Shown: positions 1 to 11,300 of the stretch, piece by piece
Numbering within the stretch: position 1 is the first letter of the stretch
Layout: every line of letters starts with the position of its first letter
NCBI RefSeq assembly: GCF_947500765.1
Contig: NZ_CANMTH010000007.1
Coordinates: forward strand, 124,001 to 188,000
DNA: 64,000 nt
Source: an uncultured Formosa sp.
GTDB lineage: Bacteria > Bacteroidota > Bacteroidia > Flavobacteriales > Flavobacteriaceae
Direction: 5' to 3'
The notes under the pieces: model-generated
What the model saw: the letters and a program-made list of their open reading frames with translations, nothing else
What the model was told of the DNA's origin: nothing
The model's database searches: none
Made by a program: the position numbers and the translations under genes

Positions 1-633
1 AGAACCAACTTCAACATTTTTACTATTAAATCTGTCAATTTTATCTAGATTAACGATATAAGATTTATGAATTCTTAAAAATTTACCATCAGGAAGTTCT
101 TGCTCAAAGGCTTTCATTGTAGATAACACAACTAAGCTATTTTCTTCGGTCACTAACTTAACGTAATCACCAAGAGCTTCAATCCATTTAATGTCGTTAA
201 TATATACTTTACGTTTTTTTAGATTACTTTTTACGAAAATGTGCTCACCTTCAGCTTCGCTAAAATCTAATTTTAATTTGTGTTGCTCTATGGCTTTATC
301 AACCGCAAGCATAAAACGTTCACGTGTAATAGGCTTTTTTAAGTAATCTGTAGCATCATAATTAAAGGCTTTAAAAGCATATTCCGTTTTACCAGTAACA
401 AAAATAATTTGAGGTTTGTTGTTTAAAACGTCAAGAAGTTCAAAACCATTAAGTACAGGCATTTCAATATCTAAAAAGATAAGGTCTACTTTATGTGTGT
501 TTAAACCGTTTTTGGTTTCAAGCGCACTACTATATTCTGCTATTAGGTTAAGAGCAGGATGATTTTCTATCAACTTCACTATGGACAACCGTTGAATTGC
601 CGAGTCATCTACTACTACACAGTTTAAAGTCAT
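1..633 (-). CDS. LytTR-family response regulator, 3' end cut by window edge
   Basis: The frame opens at an ATG at 633 and runs off the left edge (211 codons seen). The N-terminus is a CheY-like receiver: VVVDDS near residues 7-11, the phospho-acceptor Asp at about residue 55 in FLDIEMP, a VTGKTEYA stretch, then a DYLKKP motif. From about residue 135 a LytTR DNA-binding domain follows, with the typical FVKSNLKKRKVYINDIKWIE start and the GKFLRIHKSYIVNL element. LytTR regulators act with a membrane histidine kinase, which is not visible here. Its promoter region is shared with the divergent rpsF operon (634-840). The family assignment is firm; the target genes are unknown. Confidence 0.9.
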   Translation of the reverse strand, partial: MTLNCVVVDDSAIQRLSIVKLIENHPALNLIAEYSSALETKNGLNTHKVDLIFLDIEMPVLNGFELLDVLNNKPQIIFVTGKTEYAFKAFNYDATDYLKKPITRERFMLAVDKAIEQHKLKLDFSEAEGEHIFVKSNLKKRKVYINDIKWIEALGDYVKLVTEENSLVVLSTMKAFEQELPDGKFLRIHKSYIVNLDKIDRFNSKNVEVGS

Positions 634-777
634 AAACATTAATAATTTGAGGTTAAGTTATCGACAATAGTACAAATAAATCGGATAAAAAACAAAAAAA
701 TATCGATAAAGTGAATGTTTTTGCATTTCGTCGAGCGTTATATAATAGTAGTGTTATTAAAATAATTCTAATTCAGT

Positions 778-808
778 TTGTTATATCTAATTATAATCTG
801 TACTTTTG
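778..808 (+). promoter_or_regulatory. Bacteroidota-type promoter of rpsF-rpsR-rplI
   Basis: A TTTG (777-780) as the -33 element and TACTTTTG (801-808) as the -7 element are separated by 20 nt, close to the TTTG-N19-TAnnTTTG consensus of the Bacteroidota primary sigma factor. The predicted transcript starts around 812-815, about 27 nt before the rpsF ATG. This also argues that the ATG at 841, rather than a codon near 778, is the real start. Confidence 0.75.
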
Positions 809-840
809 CAGCCATTTTTAACAATAAAATAGATTTGAAT

Positions 841-1179
841 ATGAATCATTATGAAGCTGTTTTCATCTTAAATCCCGTTTTATCTGAAACACAGATAAAG
901 GAGACAGTACAGAAATACGAAGACTTTCTTGTTTCTAACGGTGCTAAGATGATATCAAAAGAAGATTGGGGACTAAAAAAATTAGCTTACCCAATTCAAA
1001 ACAAAAAAAGTGGTTTTTACCATTTATTTGAATTCACTGTACCTGGAGAAGTAATTACTCCATTAGAGTTAGAATTTAGACGTGACGAACGTTTTATGCG
1101 TTACTTAACTGTAAAATTAGACAAGCACGCTGTTGCTTGGGCAGAAAGAAGAAGAGCTAAATTAAAACAAAAAGCGTAA
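841..1179 (+). CDS. rpsF: 30S ribosomal protein S6
   Basis: A 112-residue protein beginning [12 protein letters not shown], the typical S6 start, with the [19 protein letters not shown] and [15 protein letters not shown] segments that mark the family. A longer frame opens at 778 but its first 21 codons overlap the promoter, so the ATG at 841 is chosen. S6 binds 16S rRNA together with S18, which is encoded 2 bp downstream. It is the first gene of rpsF-rpsR-rplI. No ssb gene lies between rpsF and rpsR, unlike in Firmicutes. The C-terminus is rich in Lys/Arg, as usual. Confidence 0.97.
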   Translation: MNHYEAVFILNPVLSETQIKETVQKYEDFLVSNGAKMISKEDWGLKKLAYPIQNKKSGFYHLFEFTVPGEVITPLELEFRRDERFMRYLTVKLDKHAVAWAERRRAKLKQKA

Positions 1180-1181
1180 TT

Positions 1182-1478
1182 ATGTCATCTATAGAACAAC
1201 AAGCAAAAGGAAAAAAAGACGGTGAGATTAGATACTTAACGCCTTTAAACATTGAGACTAATAAGCAAAAGAAATATTGTCGTTTCAAAAAATCTGGTAT
1301 CAAATATGTGGATTATAAAGACGCAGATTGGTTATTAAGATTTGTAAACGAACAAGGTAAAATTTTACCTCGTCGTTTAACAGGAACTTCTTTAAAGTAT
1401 CAAAGAAAAGTGTCTGTAGCTGTAAAAAGAGCACGTCACTTAGCTTTAATGCCTTATGTAGCTGATTTATTAAAATAA
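1182..1478 (+). CDS. rpsR: 30S ribosomal protein S18
   Basis: A 98-residue basic protein with the S18 core: [18 protein letters not shown], then [43 protein letters not shown]. The N-terminal extension of about 30 residues ([19 protein letters not shown]) is typical of Bacteroidota S18. It starts 2 bp after rpsF stops, so the two are cotranscribed and made in step, fitting their S6:S18 heterodimer on the small-subunit platform. Confidence 0.97.
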   Translation: MSSIEQQAKGKKDGEIRYLTPLNIETNKQKKYCRFKKSGIKYVDYKDADWLLRFVNEQGKILPRRLTGTSLKYQRKVSVAVKRARHLALMPYVADLLK

Positions 1479-1491
1479 AATACCGATAACA

Positions 1492-1944
1492 ATGGAACTT
1501 ATATTAAAACAAGACGTTGAAAATTTAGGATTTAAAGACGATGTTGTAACAGTTAAGAACGGTTATGGTAGAAACTTTTTAATTCCTCAAGGAAGTGCTA
1601 TTTTAGCAACACCTTCTTCTAGGAAAGTATTAGCTGAAAACTTAAAACAAAGAGCTTTCAAAGAAAAGAAAATTGTTGATGATGCAAATGTAATTGCTGA
1701 GGCTTTAAAAGCTTTAGAAATTAAAATTTCATCTAAAGTTGGATCTGGAGATAAATTATTCGGATCTGTAAATAACATTGATCTTGCTGAAGCTATCGCT
1801 AAAGAAGGTCAAGCTATCGACAAAAAATTTATCACTGTAATTGGTGGTAGTGTTAAACGTTTAGGTAAATACGAAGCCGTAATACGTTTACACCGTGAAG
1901 TAACAGTAGATTTCCCTTTTGAAGTAGTTGCACAAGCAAACTAA
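1492..1944 (+). CDS. rplI: 50S ribosomal protein L9
   Basis: A 150-residue protein with the L9 N-terminal signature MELILKQDVENLGFKDDVVTVKNGYGRNFLIP, the long connecting helix (about residues 40-75, Lys/Glu/Ala rich) and a C-terminal rRNA-binding domain with the GSGDKLFGSV motif. It is the last gene of the rpsF-rpsR-rplI operon, 13 bp after rpsR, and is followed by a strong terminator. L9 binds 23S rRNA near the base of the L1 stalk and affects translational fidelity. Length is normal for the family. Confidence 0.97.
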   Translation: MELILKQDVENLGFKDDVVTVKNGYGRNFLIPQGSAILATPSSRKVLAENLKQRAFKEKKIVDDANVIAEALKALEIKISSKVGSGDKLFGSVNNIDLAEAIAKEGQAIDKKFITVIGGSVKRLGKYEAVIRLHREVTVDFPFEVVAQAN

Positions 1945-1965
1945 TTTAAAAGCGATTATAATATT

Positions 1966-1999
1966 AAAGCCGTTTAGATACTTTCTAGACGGTTTTTTT
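1966..1999 (+). terminator. Intrinsic terminator of rpsF-rpsR-rplI
   Basis: A 9-bp stem (1970-1978 with 1984-1992, one G-U pair) with a short loop is followed by seven T. It sits 25 bp after the rplI stop codon. Confidence 0.85.
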
Positions 2000-2018
2000 A
2001 ATTTAAAAAATATACAAG

Positions 2019-2492
2019 ATGAAATACGCTAGACTTACAAAAGAACAGTTTGAAGAATTACATCAAGAATTTATTAATTTTTTAGCCACTCAATCTATTG
2101 ATGCAAGTGAGTGGAAAACCATTAAAGAAACAAAACCAGAAGTTGCAGAACAAGAATTAGATGTGTTTAGTGATTTGGTTTGGGAAGGTGTTTTAAGTAA
2201 AGTAAAATATCTTGAACACATTAATGGACAACACATGCATTTATTTGCTTTGGCCGAAACAAATATGCATTTGGTTGCAATTAAGCTTAAAAACGATAAA
2301 GATTTAGCGACTAAAGAAGGGTTTACATGGTTGCGTAATAATTTATTAGACGATAATGTTGAGTTTCTTCAAGCAAATAAGACATATTCTGAAGATAAGA
2401 ATCTCGATATTTTTAAATTAATACAACAGGGGGCTAACATTACTAAAGGAGAATTATATACCTATTTTAACGATTTGGTTAACGCAAATTAA
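2019..2492 (+). CDS. Conserved hypothetical protein, probably DUF6495
   Basis: A 157-residue soluble acidic protein with no signal peptide or membrane segment, starting MKYARLTKEQFEELHQEF. The central segment LVWEGVLSKVKYLEHINGQHMHLFAL and the following NMHLVAIKLKND are what I recall of the flavobacterial family named DUF6495, usually found beside rplI; this naming is from memory. It lies downstream of the rplI terminator, so it probably has its own promoter in the short spacer or is reached by read-through. It converges with the ABC permease, with only 7 bp between stop codons. No function is known to me. Confidence 0.75.
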   Translation: MKYARLTKEQFEELHQEFINFLATQSIDASEWKTIKETKPEVAEQELDVFSDLVWEGVLSKVKYLEHINGQHMHLFALAETNMHLVAIKLKNDKDLATKEGFTWLRNNLLDDNVEFLQANKTYSEDKNLDIFKLIQQGANITKGELYTYFNDLVNAN

Positions 2493-2499
2493 TAGGTTA

Positions 2500-3738
2500 C
2501 TATTCGTAGCGTAATGATTCTATTGGATCTAATTTTGAAGCTTTAGAGGCTGGATAAGATCCTGAAATAATGGCTACAATAAAGGTAATAACGCTGGCCC
2601 AAATCATGGCAGACCAAGGCATACTAAATTGAAAATCTACAGCAGAAGCAAATATAACACCAATTAGAATACCTAATATCATTCCTAGAATACCACCTAA
2701 CTGACCAATTATTATAGTTTCGATAAAGAATTGAAAAGCTATGGTGCCTTGTTTTGCTCCTAACGCTTTTCTAACACCAATTTCACGTGTACGTTCGCTT
2801 ACAGAAACCAACATAATATTCATTAAAGCGATAGATGAACCTAAAATGGTGATGATACTTATAATCCAAGCTGCGGTAGATAAAACGCCTGTAATGGCTC
2901 CAATTCGATTAATTAAATCGTCGCTACGTTCCATGCCAAAGTTATTATCTTCAACGGGATTTAAACCTCTAATGTTTCTAAAGGTTACAATAGCATCGTC
3001 TTGTGCTTGAGCAAGTAGTTCTTTCTTTTCAACCATTACACTTAGAGCATAATTTATATTGGCATTTGTAAAAATGGAACGCGCTTTTTGTAAGGGCATA
3101 ATCACTCTTAAATCTTGATTGTTGCCAAATGTAGAGCCTTTAGATTCTAAAGCACCAATGACTTTAAATTTAAAACCTCTTATAGATATGGTTTTATTAA
3201 TCGGGTTGTCTTCTTTAAAAAGAGCTTTCACTAAATCACTTCCTATAATACATACGTTAGAATTATTATCGACTTCTAAAGCATTAAATTCACGACCTTG
3301 ATCTACTTTTAATCCAGAATTCTGAATAAAATTTTCATTAGCTCCAACAACTTTAACTTCAGGATCTGTTTTTTCATTTTCAAATTTAACTTCGGCTATA
3401 GATGTTCCTGTAAAAGAAACTGATGTTTTTGTAAAGGGAAAGTTGTATTGGTCTTCAAAATCACGAATGTTTTGATAACTAATAATTGGATTTACTTTTT
3501 GGCGTTCTCCAGCCTGACGTCTAGCTGTAAACTCGTAACGTTGAATATTAAAGGTGTTTGCTCCCATAGACGAGAAGTCGCTAGAAATGGTAGTCTCTAA
3601 AGCAGATACGGCACTTAAAATACCAACTAAAGCCGTAATTCCTATGGCAATAATAAGTACAGTTAATATAGTTCGCAATAATTGACCTCTTATAGAATCG
3701 AAAGCAATTCTAATATTTTCTCGTACAAGTGAAAACAT
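2500..3738 (-). CDS. ABC transporter permease, MacB/FtsX type
   Basis: A 412-residue inner-membrane protein. An N-terminal membrane segment (about residues 20-45, LLRTILTVLIIAIGITALVG) is followed by a roughly 220-residue extracytoplasmic MacB-PCD-like domain, then three C-terminal membrane segments of the FtsX domain with the conserved SVSERTREIGVRKALGA loop. The order matches MacB-type permeases that work with a separate ATPase in lipoprotein release, peptide or antibiotic export. No ATPase gene adjoins it here, so the substrate and ATPase partner must be encoded elsewhere. It is divergent from hisS and starts at the ATG at 3738. Confidence 0.9.
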   Translation of the reverse strand: MFSLVRENIRIAFDSIRGQLLRTILTVLIIAIGITALVGILSAVSALETTISSDFSSMGANTFNIQRYEFTARRQAGERQKVNPIISYQNIRDFEDQYNFPFTKTSVSFTGTSIAEVKFENEKTDPEVKVVGANENFIQNSGLKVDQGREFNALEVDNNSNVCIIGSDLVKALFKEDNPINKTISIRGFKFKVIGALESKGSTFGNNQDLRVIMPLQKARSIFTNANINYALSVMVEKKELLAQAQDDAIVTFRNIRGLNPVEDNNFGMERSDDLINRIGAITGVLSTAAWIISIITILGSSIALMNIMLVSVSERTREIGVRKALGAKQGTIAFQFFIETIIIGQLGGILGMILGILIGVIFASAVDFQFSMPWSAMIWASVITFIVAIISGSYPASKASKLDPIESLRYE

Positions 3739-3867
3739 GAATATATTGTTATTGGTTGGGTGTTTTAATATAAGACTATTAAATCGGAATAAAGTTACTA
3801 TAAAATTGAATTATCTTATTAAGTCACATCAAAAATTTAGATATTTGTGCTCAAATTTAAAATACCA

Positions 3868-5238
3868 ATGGCACAAAAACCAAGCATTCCAAAAGGAACA
3901 CGCGATTTTAATCCGGAACAAGTTGCAAAACGACAATATATATTTAAAACCATTCAGCATGTTTTTGAAACGTATGGTTTTCAACCTATAGAAACCCCAA
4001 GTTTTGAGAATTCTGAAACTTTAATGGGAAAATATGGTGATGAAGGCGATCGATTGATTTTTAAAATTTTGAATTCAGGAGATTATCTTAATAAGGTAAA
4101 TGATGAATTATATACTGAAAAGAATTCAACTAAAATCACATCTAAGATTTCCGAAAAAGCATTGCGTTACGATTTAACAGTGCCGTTTGCAAGATATGTA
4201 GTTCAACACCAAAATGAGATTGAATTTCCGTTTAAGCGTTACCAAATGCAACCCGTTTGGCGTGCAGACCGTCCGCAAAAAGGGCGTTTTAGAGAATTTA
4301 ATCAATGTGATGCCGATGTGGTTGGTTCAAAATCGCTTTGGCAAGAAGTAGAATTTGTACAGTTATATGATGCAGTGTTTACAGCTTTAAATTTAGAAGG
4401 TGTAACAATTAAAATTAATAACCGTAAAATTTTAGCTGGAATAGCAGAAGTTATTGGAGCCCAAGATAAGCTTATCGATTTTACAGTGGCTTTAGATAAG
4501 TTAGATAAAATTGGTGAAGATAAAGTGAAAGAGGAAATGTTAGGAAAAGGTATTCCACAAAGTGGAATCGATAAATTACAACCACTCTTTACGTTATCTG
4601 GAACTTTTGAAGCACAAATACACAGTTTAAAAACTATTTTAAGTACGTCTGAAGAAGGCTTAAAAGGTGTTGAAGAATTAGAATTTATAAATACAGGTAT
4701 TGAGACCTTGGAGTTAAAAACGGCTGCGTTACAATTAGATGTGACTTTAGCACGTGGATTGAATTATTATACAGGCGCTATTTTTGAAGTGGCTGCACCA
4801 AAAACCGTTCAAATGGGCTCTATTGGCGGTGGTGGTCGTTACGATGATTTAACTGGAATATTTGGCCTTAATGATGTAAGTGGTGTTGGTATTAGTTTTG
4901 GATTAGACCGCATTTATTTAGTGTTAGAAGAATTGCAATTATTTCCAGAAGCTGTAAATAAAAATGTAAAAGTTCTTTTTATCAATTTTGGAGACACTGA
5001 AGCTTTATATAGTTTAAAAGCAATTCAAAAATTAAGAGCGGCTGGTATAAATGCAGAATTGTATCCTGATGCTGCTAAAATGAAAAAACAAATGAATCAT
5101 GCTAATAAGCGTGCCATCCCTTTTGTAGTTTTAGTAGGTGAGGAGGAAATGAAGTCTGAAGTGTACACTTTAAAAAACATGGTTAAAGGAGAACAAGATA
5201 AATTAGATCTTGATGCACTTATAACTGCTGTTAAATAA
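3868..5238 (+). CDS. hisS: Histidine-tRNA ligase
   Basis: A 456-residue class II aminoacyl-tRNA synthetase that charges tRNA-His. Seen in order: the IPKGTRDF start, motif 1 region, [11 protein letters not shown], motif 2 [17 protein letters not shown], the histidine-binding [14 protein letters not shown] segment, GGGGRYDDL, motif 3 VGISFGLDR, and a C-terminal anticodon-binding domain (about residues 365-456). A longer frame begins at 3847, but [14 protein letters not shown] from the ATG at 3868 matches the family start, and the added residues would overlap the probable promoter (ATATTTG near 3841-3847). Transcription ends at a strong hairpin shared with the convergent adhesin gene. Confidence 0.97.
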   Translation: MAQKPSIPKGTRDFNPEQVAKRQYIFKTIQHVFETYGFQPIETPSFENSETLMGKYGDEGDRLIFKILNSGDYLNKVNDELYTEKNSTKITSKISEKALRYDLTVPFARYVVQHQNEIEFPFKRYQMQPVWRADRPQKGRFREFNQCDADVVGSKSLWQEVEFVQLYDAVFTALNLEGVTIKINNRKILAGIAEVIGAQDKLIDFTVALDKLDKIGEDKVKEEMLGKGIPQSGIDKLQPLFTLSGTFEAQIHSLKTILSTSEEGLKGVEELEFINTGIETLELKTAALQLDVTLARGLNYYTGAIFEVAAPKTVQMGSIGGGGRYDDLTGIFGLNDVSGVGISFGLDRIYLVLEELQLFPEAVNKNVKVLFINFGDTEALYSLKAIQKLRAAGINAELYPDAAKMKKQMNHANKRAIPFVVLVGEEEMKSEVYTLKNMVKGEQDKLDLDALITAVK

Positions 5239-5276
5239 TATTGAATATTAGATAAGTACAACAACTTACATGAATT

Positions 5277-5310
5277 AAAAAGTCCCGAAGAAATTCGGGA
5301 CTTTTTGTTT
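5277..5310. terminator. Bidirectional terminator between hisS and the giant adhesin gene
   Basis: A perfect 13-bp stem (5277-5289 with 5294-5306) closes a GAAA loop; it starts with an A run and ends with a T run, so it can stop transcription from hisS (+) and from the adhesin gene (-). Confidence 0.9.
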
Positions 5311-5330
5311 TTAGCTATTTATTGTAAAGA

Positions 5331-8300
5331 TTAATACTTAATACTAATCTTCTTAGTAGTACTACCTTTTTCTGTATTAACTTTTATAATGTAATTTCCT
5401 TCAGAAGCATGTCTTACTGGAATTTTACAATTGTTAGATAACGTTGCATTTGTTGTATTCCAAACTTTAATGGTTTGCCCTAAAGTGTTAATTAAAGAAA
5501 CCTGTTTGATATTTAAATGATTAGGTGTTTTTATATGAATTTCATCACTGTTATTTAAGTAATTAATAGTGATTTTATTTAGTTCATTTTCTATGACATC
5601 TAGTCTGCTTTCTTCTTTAAAAGCAACGAAATAACGATCTAAATAATCTCCTTTTTCTAAATGCATTTGATATTTAGAATTGTTTATTTGAGTATAAGTA
5701 TCTGTATAACTATCATAGATAAAAACATCAATAGGTGTGTCGAAATTTTCTAAAGCTTTTAAACTAATTTCAATATTACCATCTTTACCTATAAACATTG
5801 CTAAAGGATAGTGTTTCGTTTCATCAAATTCGCCTACACCTTGTATTACGTATGTGTTATCATTAATTAAGAATAACATATCGCTAGATAAAGTCTCAAA
5901 GTTTGTGGCATCATAACCAAAATCAACAGCATCTGTTGCAGCATTGTCAGGTGTAAATCCTAATAATAATTGTCTAGTTGCTTTATCTGGGTTTTTAAAG
6001 TTAATACGTACACGTTGCACATCGTTTGTATTTTCTTCTGTTGTTTTATTAGTTCTTAAGAAAGCAGAACTACCACTAGCTTCGGTTTTAAAAATACGCT
6101 GACTATTATTAAATTCTATTTGTCCGGTTTGTCCAGCAGTAATAAAGAATCCTTGTGCTACAGGGATGTAACGTTTTGGAATGTAACTATTGGCATCTCC
6201 AGCTCCGCTAATATCGTCTGGTGCTACAGCTGGATTTCCTCCAGTTAAGTTTAATGAAGCATAGCCTCCTAAATATTCTTTAGCAACGTGAGTGTTATTC
6301 GTAGTAGATTGTCTCCAAAAACGTATTTCACCGTTGTTTCCTCCATCATCAAGCATATTTCGGTTATCAATTATAAAGGCATTCGCATCTATTGCTGAAG
6401 GATAAGGGTTACCGACTAAGGCATCATTTCCTGCAGAAACATTGACTAAATAATCGCCGTTGTTAGGTTGCCCTATAAATGTATAATCTGCATTAGAAGC
6501 CCCTTTCATAATATACCCTAAACCAACGCTAATGTTGTAATCTTCATCGATACGGTGCCAATTAAAAATCTCTGCATTGTAGTCTTCAAATAAGTATAAC
6601 CAACGCGTACTAATGTATGGAGGGTTACCTGCTGCTCCATCTAAATTAGATGTCCAACCTACAGGTGTTGTGCCAACATGTAAAACTTCACTTAATTTAT
6701 AAGTTCTGTTATTTTCTGTACCCGTAGTACTTACAGGCGATGCCCAATAGTTGTAGTTATAGATATTGGTTGTTCCTTCTTGATCGCGAAATAATCCACC
6801 AGTTCCAGTATAATCTACCATACTATTTTCTGATTGTAATAGTTGTGCTTCTCCTTCAAGTTTAAGATTACCATCTAATTTTAAATATTTAGAGACATAT
6901 AAAGGCGTGTTATCTGGTACTGTTAAGGTGTTGTTTTCTACAATTAAACCTAAAACAGTAGTCGGTTTATCTAAAGTAACATTGTTTTTAATTTTAACAA
7001 TATTCCAAGTAATTCCATTAGAGTTTGGTAATTGGTTTACATCTGCATTCATCCAAGCTGCGGCACTATCCCAATTAGAGTTTCCATTACTTTGGTAAGG
7101 AAGTGGTGCTGTTTCTTCTTGAGTAGAAGTCATGTTTCTTAATACTCCAGAAGTCGATCCGTTTGCCGATGCTAAAGTACCATTGTTAATATTCGATCCC
7201 ATTTGGTAATACCCAACAAGATTTAAGTTCCAATCTAGACTTCCAGTGATGTCTACAGGGATAACAGATCCTCTAACATTACCTCCATTATTTTGAATTT
7301 CTTGATTCATCATTTCTTGAATTTGTTCGGCAGTTAATGCGGTATTCCAAATTCTTAATTCGTCTAACCAACCATTAAAATAATTAGTAGGTAATAGAGA
7401 AGATTGTACGGCTCCGAGAAGTGCTAAACTGGTATTGGATTGTGGGCCATCTCCATTTTGAGAAGCTTTAAGTACACCATCGATATATAATTTATATGCA
7501 GACCCGTTATAAGTTATTGCAATATGATACCATCGACTTGTAGATAAACCAGAAGCAGAAATGGAGTTGCCATTATTCCAGTTGAATTTAACAGTGTTAC
7601 CATTAGATAACGTTAAATCATAACCAGATGATGAGTTTGTTGCACTACGTTTAGAGAATATGGTTTGTTGTCCACTAGTTGAGTTTGGCTTAGCCCATAT
7701 TTCAATACTAAAAGGACCATTTAAATTGTATGCATTTCCAAAATTCACACTAGTGTTTGTTCCATTAAAGTCGAAATCATTACCTGAACATGCTGGGATA
7801 TTTACAGCTACAGTTGTACTACTCTCTCCACAAAGACCTTCATTTATAACAGTCCATGTTAACGTATAGTCTGTTCCGCTTTCTCCTGTAAATGTAGCAT
7901 TAGGATCTGTAATATCAGAGAATACTCCTCCTAAAGGTAAAGCAGTCCATTTTCCTGAAATATTACTATTGGCTTGTAAAGTAACCGTTGTATCGTCGCA
8001 AGAATCTATAGTACTCACAAGACTAGCTGCAGCTTCAATAAAAGGCTGAACAATTATATTGTAAGTAACTGGTGTTCCTGAGCTACAACCTGTAGTAGAT
8101 TTTGGTGTAATAGTATAGGTAACAGTTATTGGAGAACTTGTAGTATTTGTTAACATATTACTTAAAGTAAATGTTGAATTTGCAGCGATACTACCAGAAT
8201 TACCACTAGTTATTCCTGTAACCCCAGAAGGTGTAGTTCGTGTCCAACTAAATTCCATTGGGTTGTCGGTGATATTACCATCGACTATTAAATCAGGGCT

Positions 8301-11300
8301 TGAGCCACTACAAATAGTGGTTTCCTCAGAGGTGACTGATTCAATTTTTGGGGTTGGGTAAATTTTGATTGGTAATTCTATAAGGTCTGAATTACATGTC
8401 GTGAAATTGGTAAATATTGGAGTGATATAAAAAGAAGTACTGACAGTGCTGTTACCATTGTTTTTAAGTGTAGCTCTAATTGTTGCATATGTTTCTCTAC
8501 TAATCCAACCAGTATTAACTCTAGTTCCGTTGTCGGTACCTGTTGCAGGAGTAAAATATGCAGCGTTTGATGACCATGAATAATCTACATCAGAAGCAAA
8601 AGAGTGCCCGATTGATATTCTCGGACTAATTTCATCTCCAGGGCAATATATTGAAGTGCTACTTGGTCTATTTGTGATTTTAGGACTATCAAATATACCT
8701 CCTAATCCAGAATAATTTATTATAACAGTGTTACTTGTTTTTATAGTTGAGTTACAGGCATTATCATATACTCGTAATCTATAATATCTTTCACTTCTAG
8801 GTGGAGAATAAGATGTGCCTGTGCCTACTGTTGAAAATCCATTATTTTCGTTTTCGCTAACTTGCCATTCGTAACTGTAATTTCCAGACCCTCCTGTAAT
8901 TTCAGTTACTAAATATAGCGGTGTAGGATCTTCTCCGTAACATACATCCTGAGTTTCTCCAATAACAGGAGTACTTAAAGGGGCATACACTTCTACAGTT
9001 GCCGTTGTTGTTGTACTACAGCCTTGTCGTGTAGCAGTTACAGTAAAAGTAACCGTTTGAGTTTCGCTTGTTGTATTTGTTAACGTTCCCGAAATAGAAC
9101 TTCCTGACCCAGATGATGCCACTCCACTTACATTACTAGTGTTATTTCGTGTCCAACTATAAGTTGTGTTGTTGGTATTGTATGTATTACTAAAAGCCAT
9201 GGAGAAGGTGCTTCCATCGCACACTGTTTGTTCTGTAGGGCTAACTTCTATTTTAGGTGTAGGTTTTACTCTAATACGTATGTTTTCAATGACATTACTT
9301 TCGCAGCCATTAGCTACAGCCCATGCTTTAAATTTAATTATTCTATTATTATTGTGAGTACTAGTAAGGATACCTGAAATAGATGATCCTGTTCCGCTTT
9401 CCATACCTTGAACAGTATTAATATTGTCAGTTCGTTCCCAATAGTATTCTACATTTTCAAGATTATTATCATTTAGTATTGCTATAGGCGTAATTTCATT
9501 GTCACTACATACAACTTCATTCAAATTCGGTCTTGAATCTGGATTTATGGAAATCACAAGTTGTGGATATACAGTAATAGTAGCAGTTGTTATTTCGCTA
9601 GCACAACTATTAGCAGATGCTATAATAGTAAATGTGGTTGTTTGTGGTGTGTTAGTTGTATTCACTAATGCACCAGAAATAGTGTTACCAGAACCATTTT
9701 CTAATCCTGTAATTCCTGTAGTGTTATTACGTGTCCAACTATAAGTTACACCAGATATATTATTAGGATTGCTAATAACAATAGGAGAGATGTCTTCTCC
9801 AAAACAAATATCTTGTAGTGTATTTGTAGCTGAAACTGTAGGCGTAGGATTAACAGTGACTTCTACCGTTAGAGGTTCTGATATACAACTGTACTCTGAA
9901 TTTGCTGTAATTGTAAATGTAGTTGTTTGTGGTGTATTGCTTGTGTTTGTTAAACTAACATTGATTGTATTACTATTTCCTGTTGCAGTTCCTGTTACAT
10001 TAGAAGTATTATTTCTAGACCATGCATACGTTAATGTTTTATCTACATTATTATCATCAATTATAGTAATTTCTGTAATTTCATCAGAACACATGACATT
10101 AGTATAAGTAGTACTTGGATCTACTATAAGTTTTGGCTTTGGATTAACAGTTACCGTTGCCATAGTTTCACTTGTACATCCGTTAGCAGTTGCTGTAATG
10201 GTGAAGGTTGTGGTTTGTACAGTTCCTGTGTTATTGGTTAGAGTTCCAGAAATAGGCGTTCCACTTCCGCTAGCACTTATACCAGTAAGATTGGATGTGT
10301 TATTACGTGTCCAAGTATAAGAAATGCCAGTTACACTATTATCATTTGAAATAGTTATAGGAGAAATAGAACCATCGCTACAAATCGTCTGGCTAGGCTG
10401 ATTTACAGAAATCACAGGTTCAGGATTGACAGTTACCGTTGCTGTAGTTTCACTTGTACATCCGTTAGCAGTTGCTATAATTGTAAAGGTAGTGGTTTGT
10501 ACAGTTCCTGTGTTATTGGTTAGAGTTCCAGAAATAGGTGTTCCACTTCCGCTAGCACTTAAACCAGTAAGATTTGTAGTATTGTTACGAGTCCAAGTAT
10601 ATGAAATACCACTAACACTATTATCATTTGAAATAGTTATAGGAGAAATAGAACCATCACTACAAATAGTCTGACTCGGTTGATTTACAGAAATCACAGG
10701 TTCAGGATTGACAGTTACCGTTGCCGTAGTTTCACTAGTGCATCCGTTAGCAGTTGCTGTAATTGTAAACGTAGTTGTTTGTACAGTTCCTGTGTTATTG
10801 GTTAGAGTTCCAGAAATAGGCGTTCCACTTCCGCTAGCACTTATACCAGTAAGATTTGAAGAGTTATTACGAGTCCAAGTATATGAAATTCCATTAACAC
10901 TATTATCATTGGAAATAGTTATAGGCGAAATAGAACCATCGCTACAAATCGTCTGACTTGGTTGATTTACGGAAATCACAGGTTCAGGATTAACAGTTAC
11001 CGTTGCCGTAGTTTCACTTATACATCCGTTAGCAGTTGCTGTAATGGTGAAGGTTGTGGTTTGTACAGTTCCTGTGTTATTGGTTAGAGTTCCAGAAATA
11101 GGTGTTCCACTTCCGCTAACACTTATACCAGTAAGATTTGAAGAGTTATTACGAGTCCAAGTATATGAAATACCACTAACACTATTATCATTTGAAATAC
11201 TGATAGGAGAAATAGAACCATCGCTACAAATCGTCTGGCTAGGCTGATTTACGGAAATCACAGGTTCAGGATTAACAGTTACCGTTGCCGTAGTTTCACT

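Noticed and set aside
841..1944. S6:S18-binding regulatory leader before rpsF
   Set aside because: The predicted leader is only about 27 nt and shows no CCG-bearing hairpin.
3847..3867. N-terminal extension of hisS
   Set aside because: The start at 3868 matches the family and the extension overlaps the promoter.
3737..3991. 84-codon + strand frame overlapping the hisS start
   Set aside because: It lies in a different frame from hisS, has no family features and spans a promoter region.
10426..11247. Open frames on the + strand opposite the adhesin repeats
   Set aside because: They recur once per 282-bp unit because the repeats are nearly identical, have no start signals, and mirror the codon structure of the real gene.
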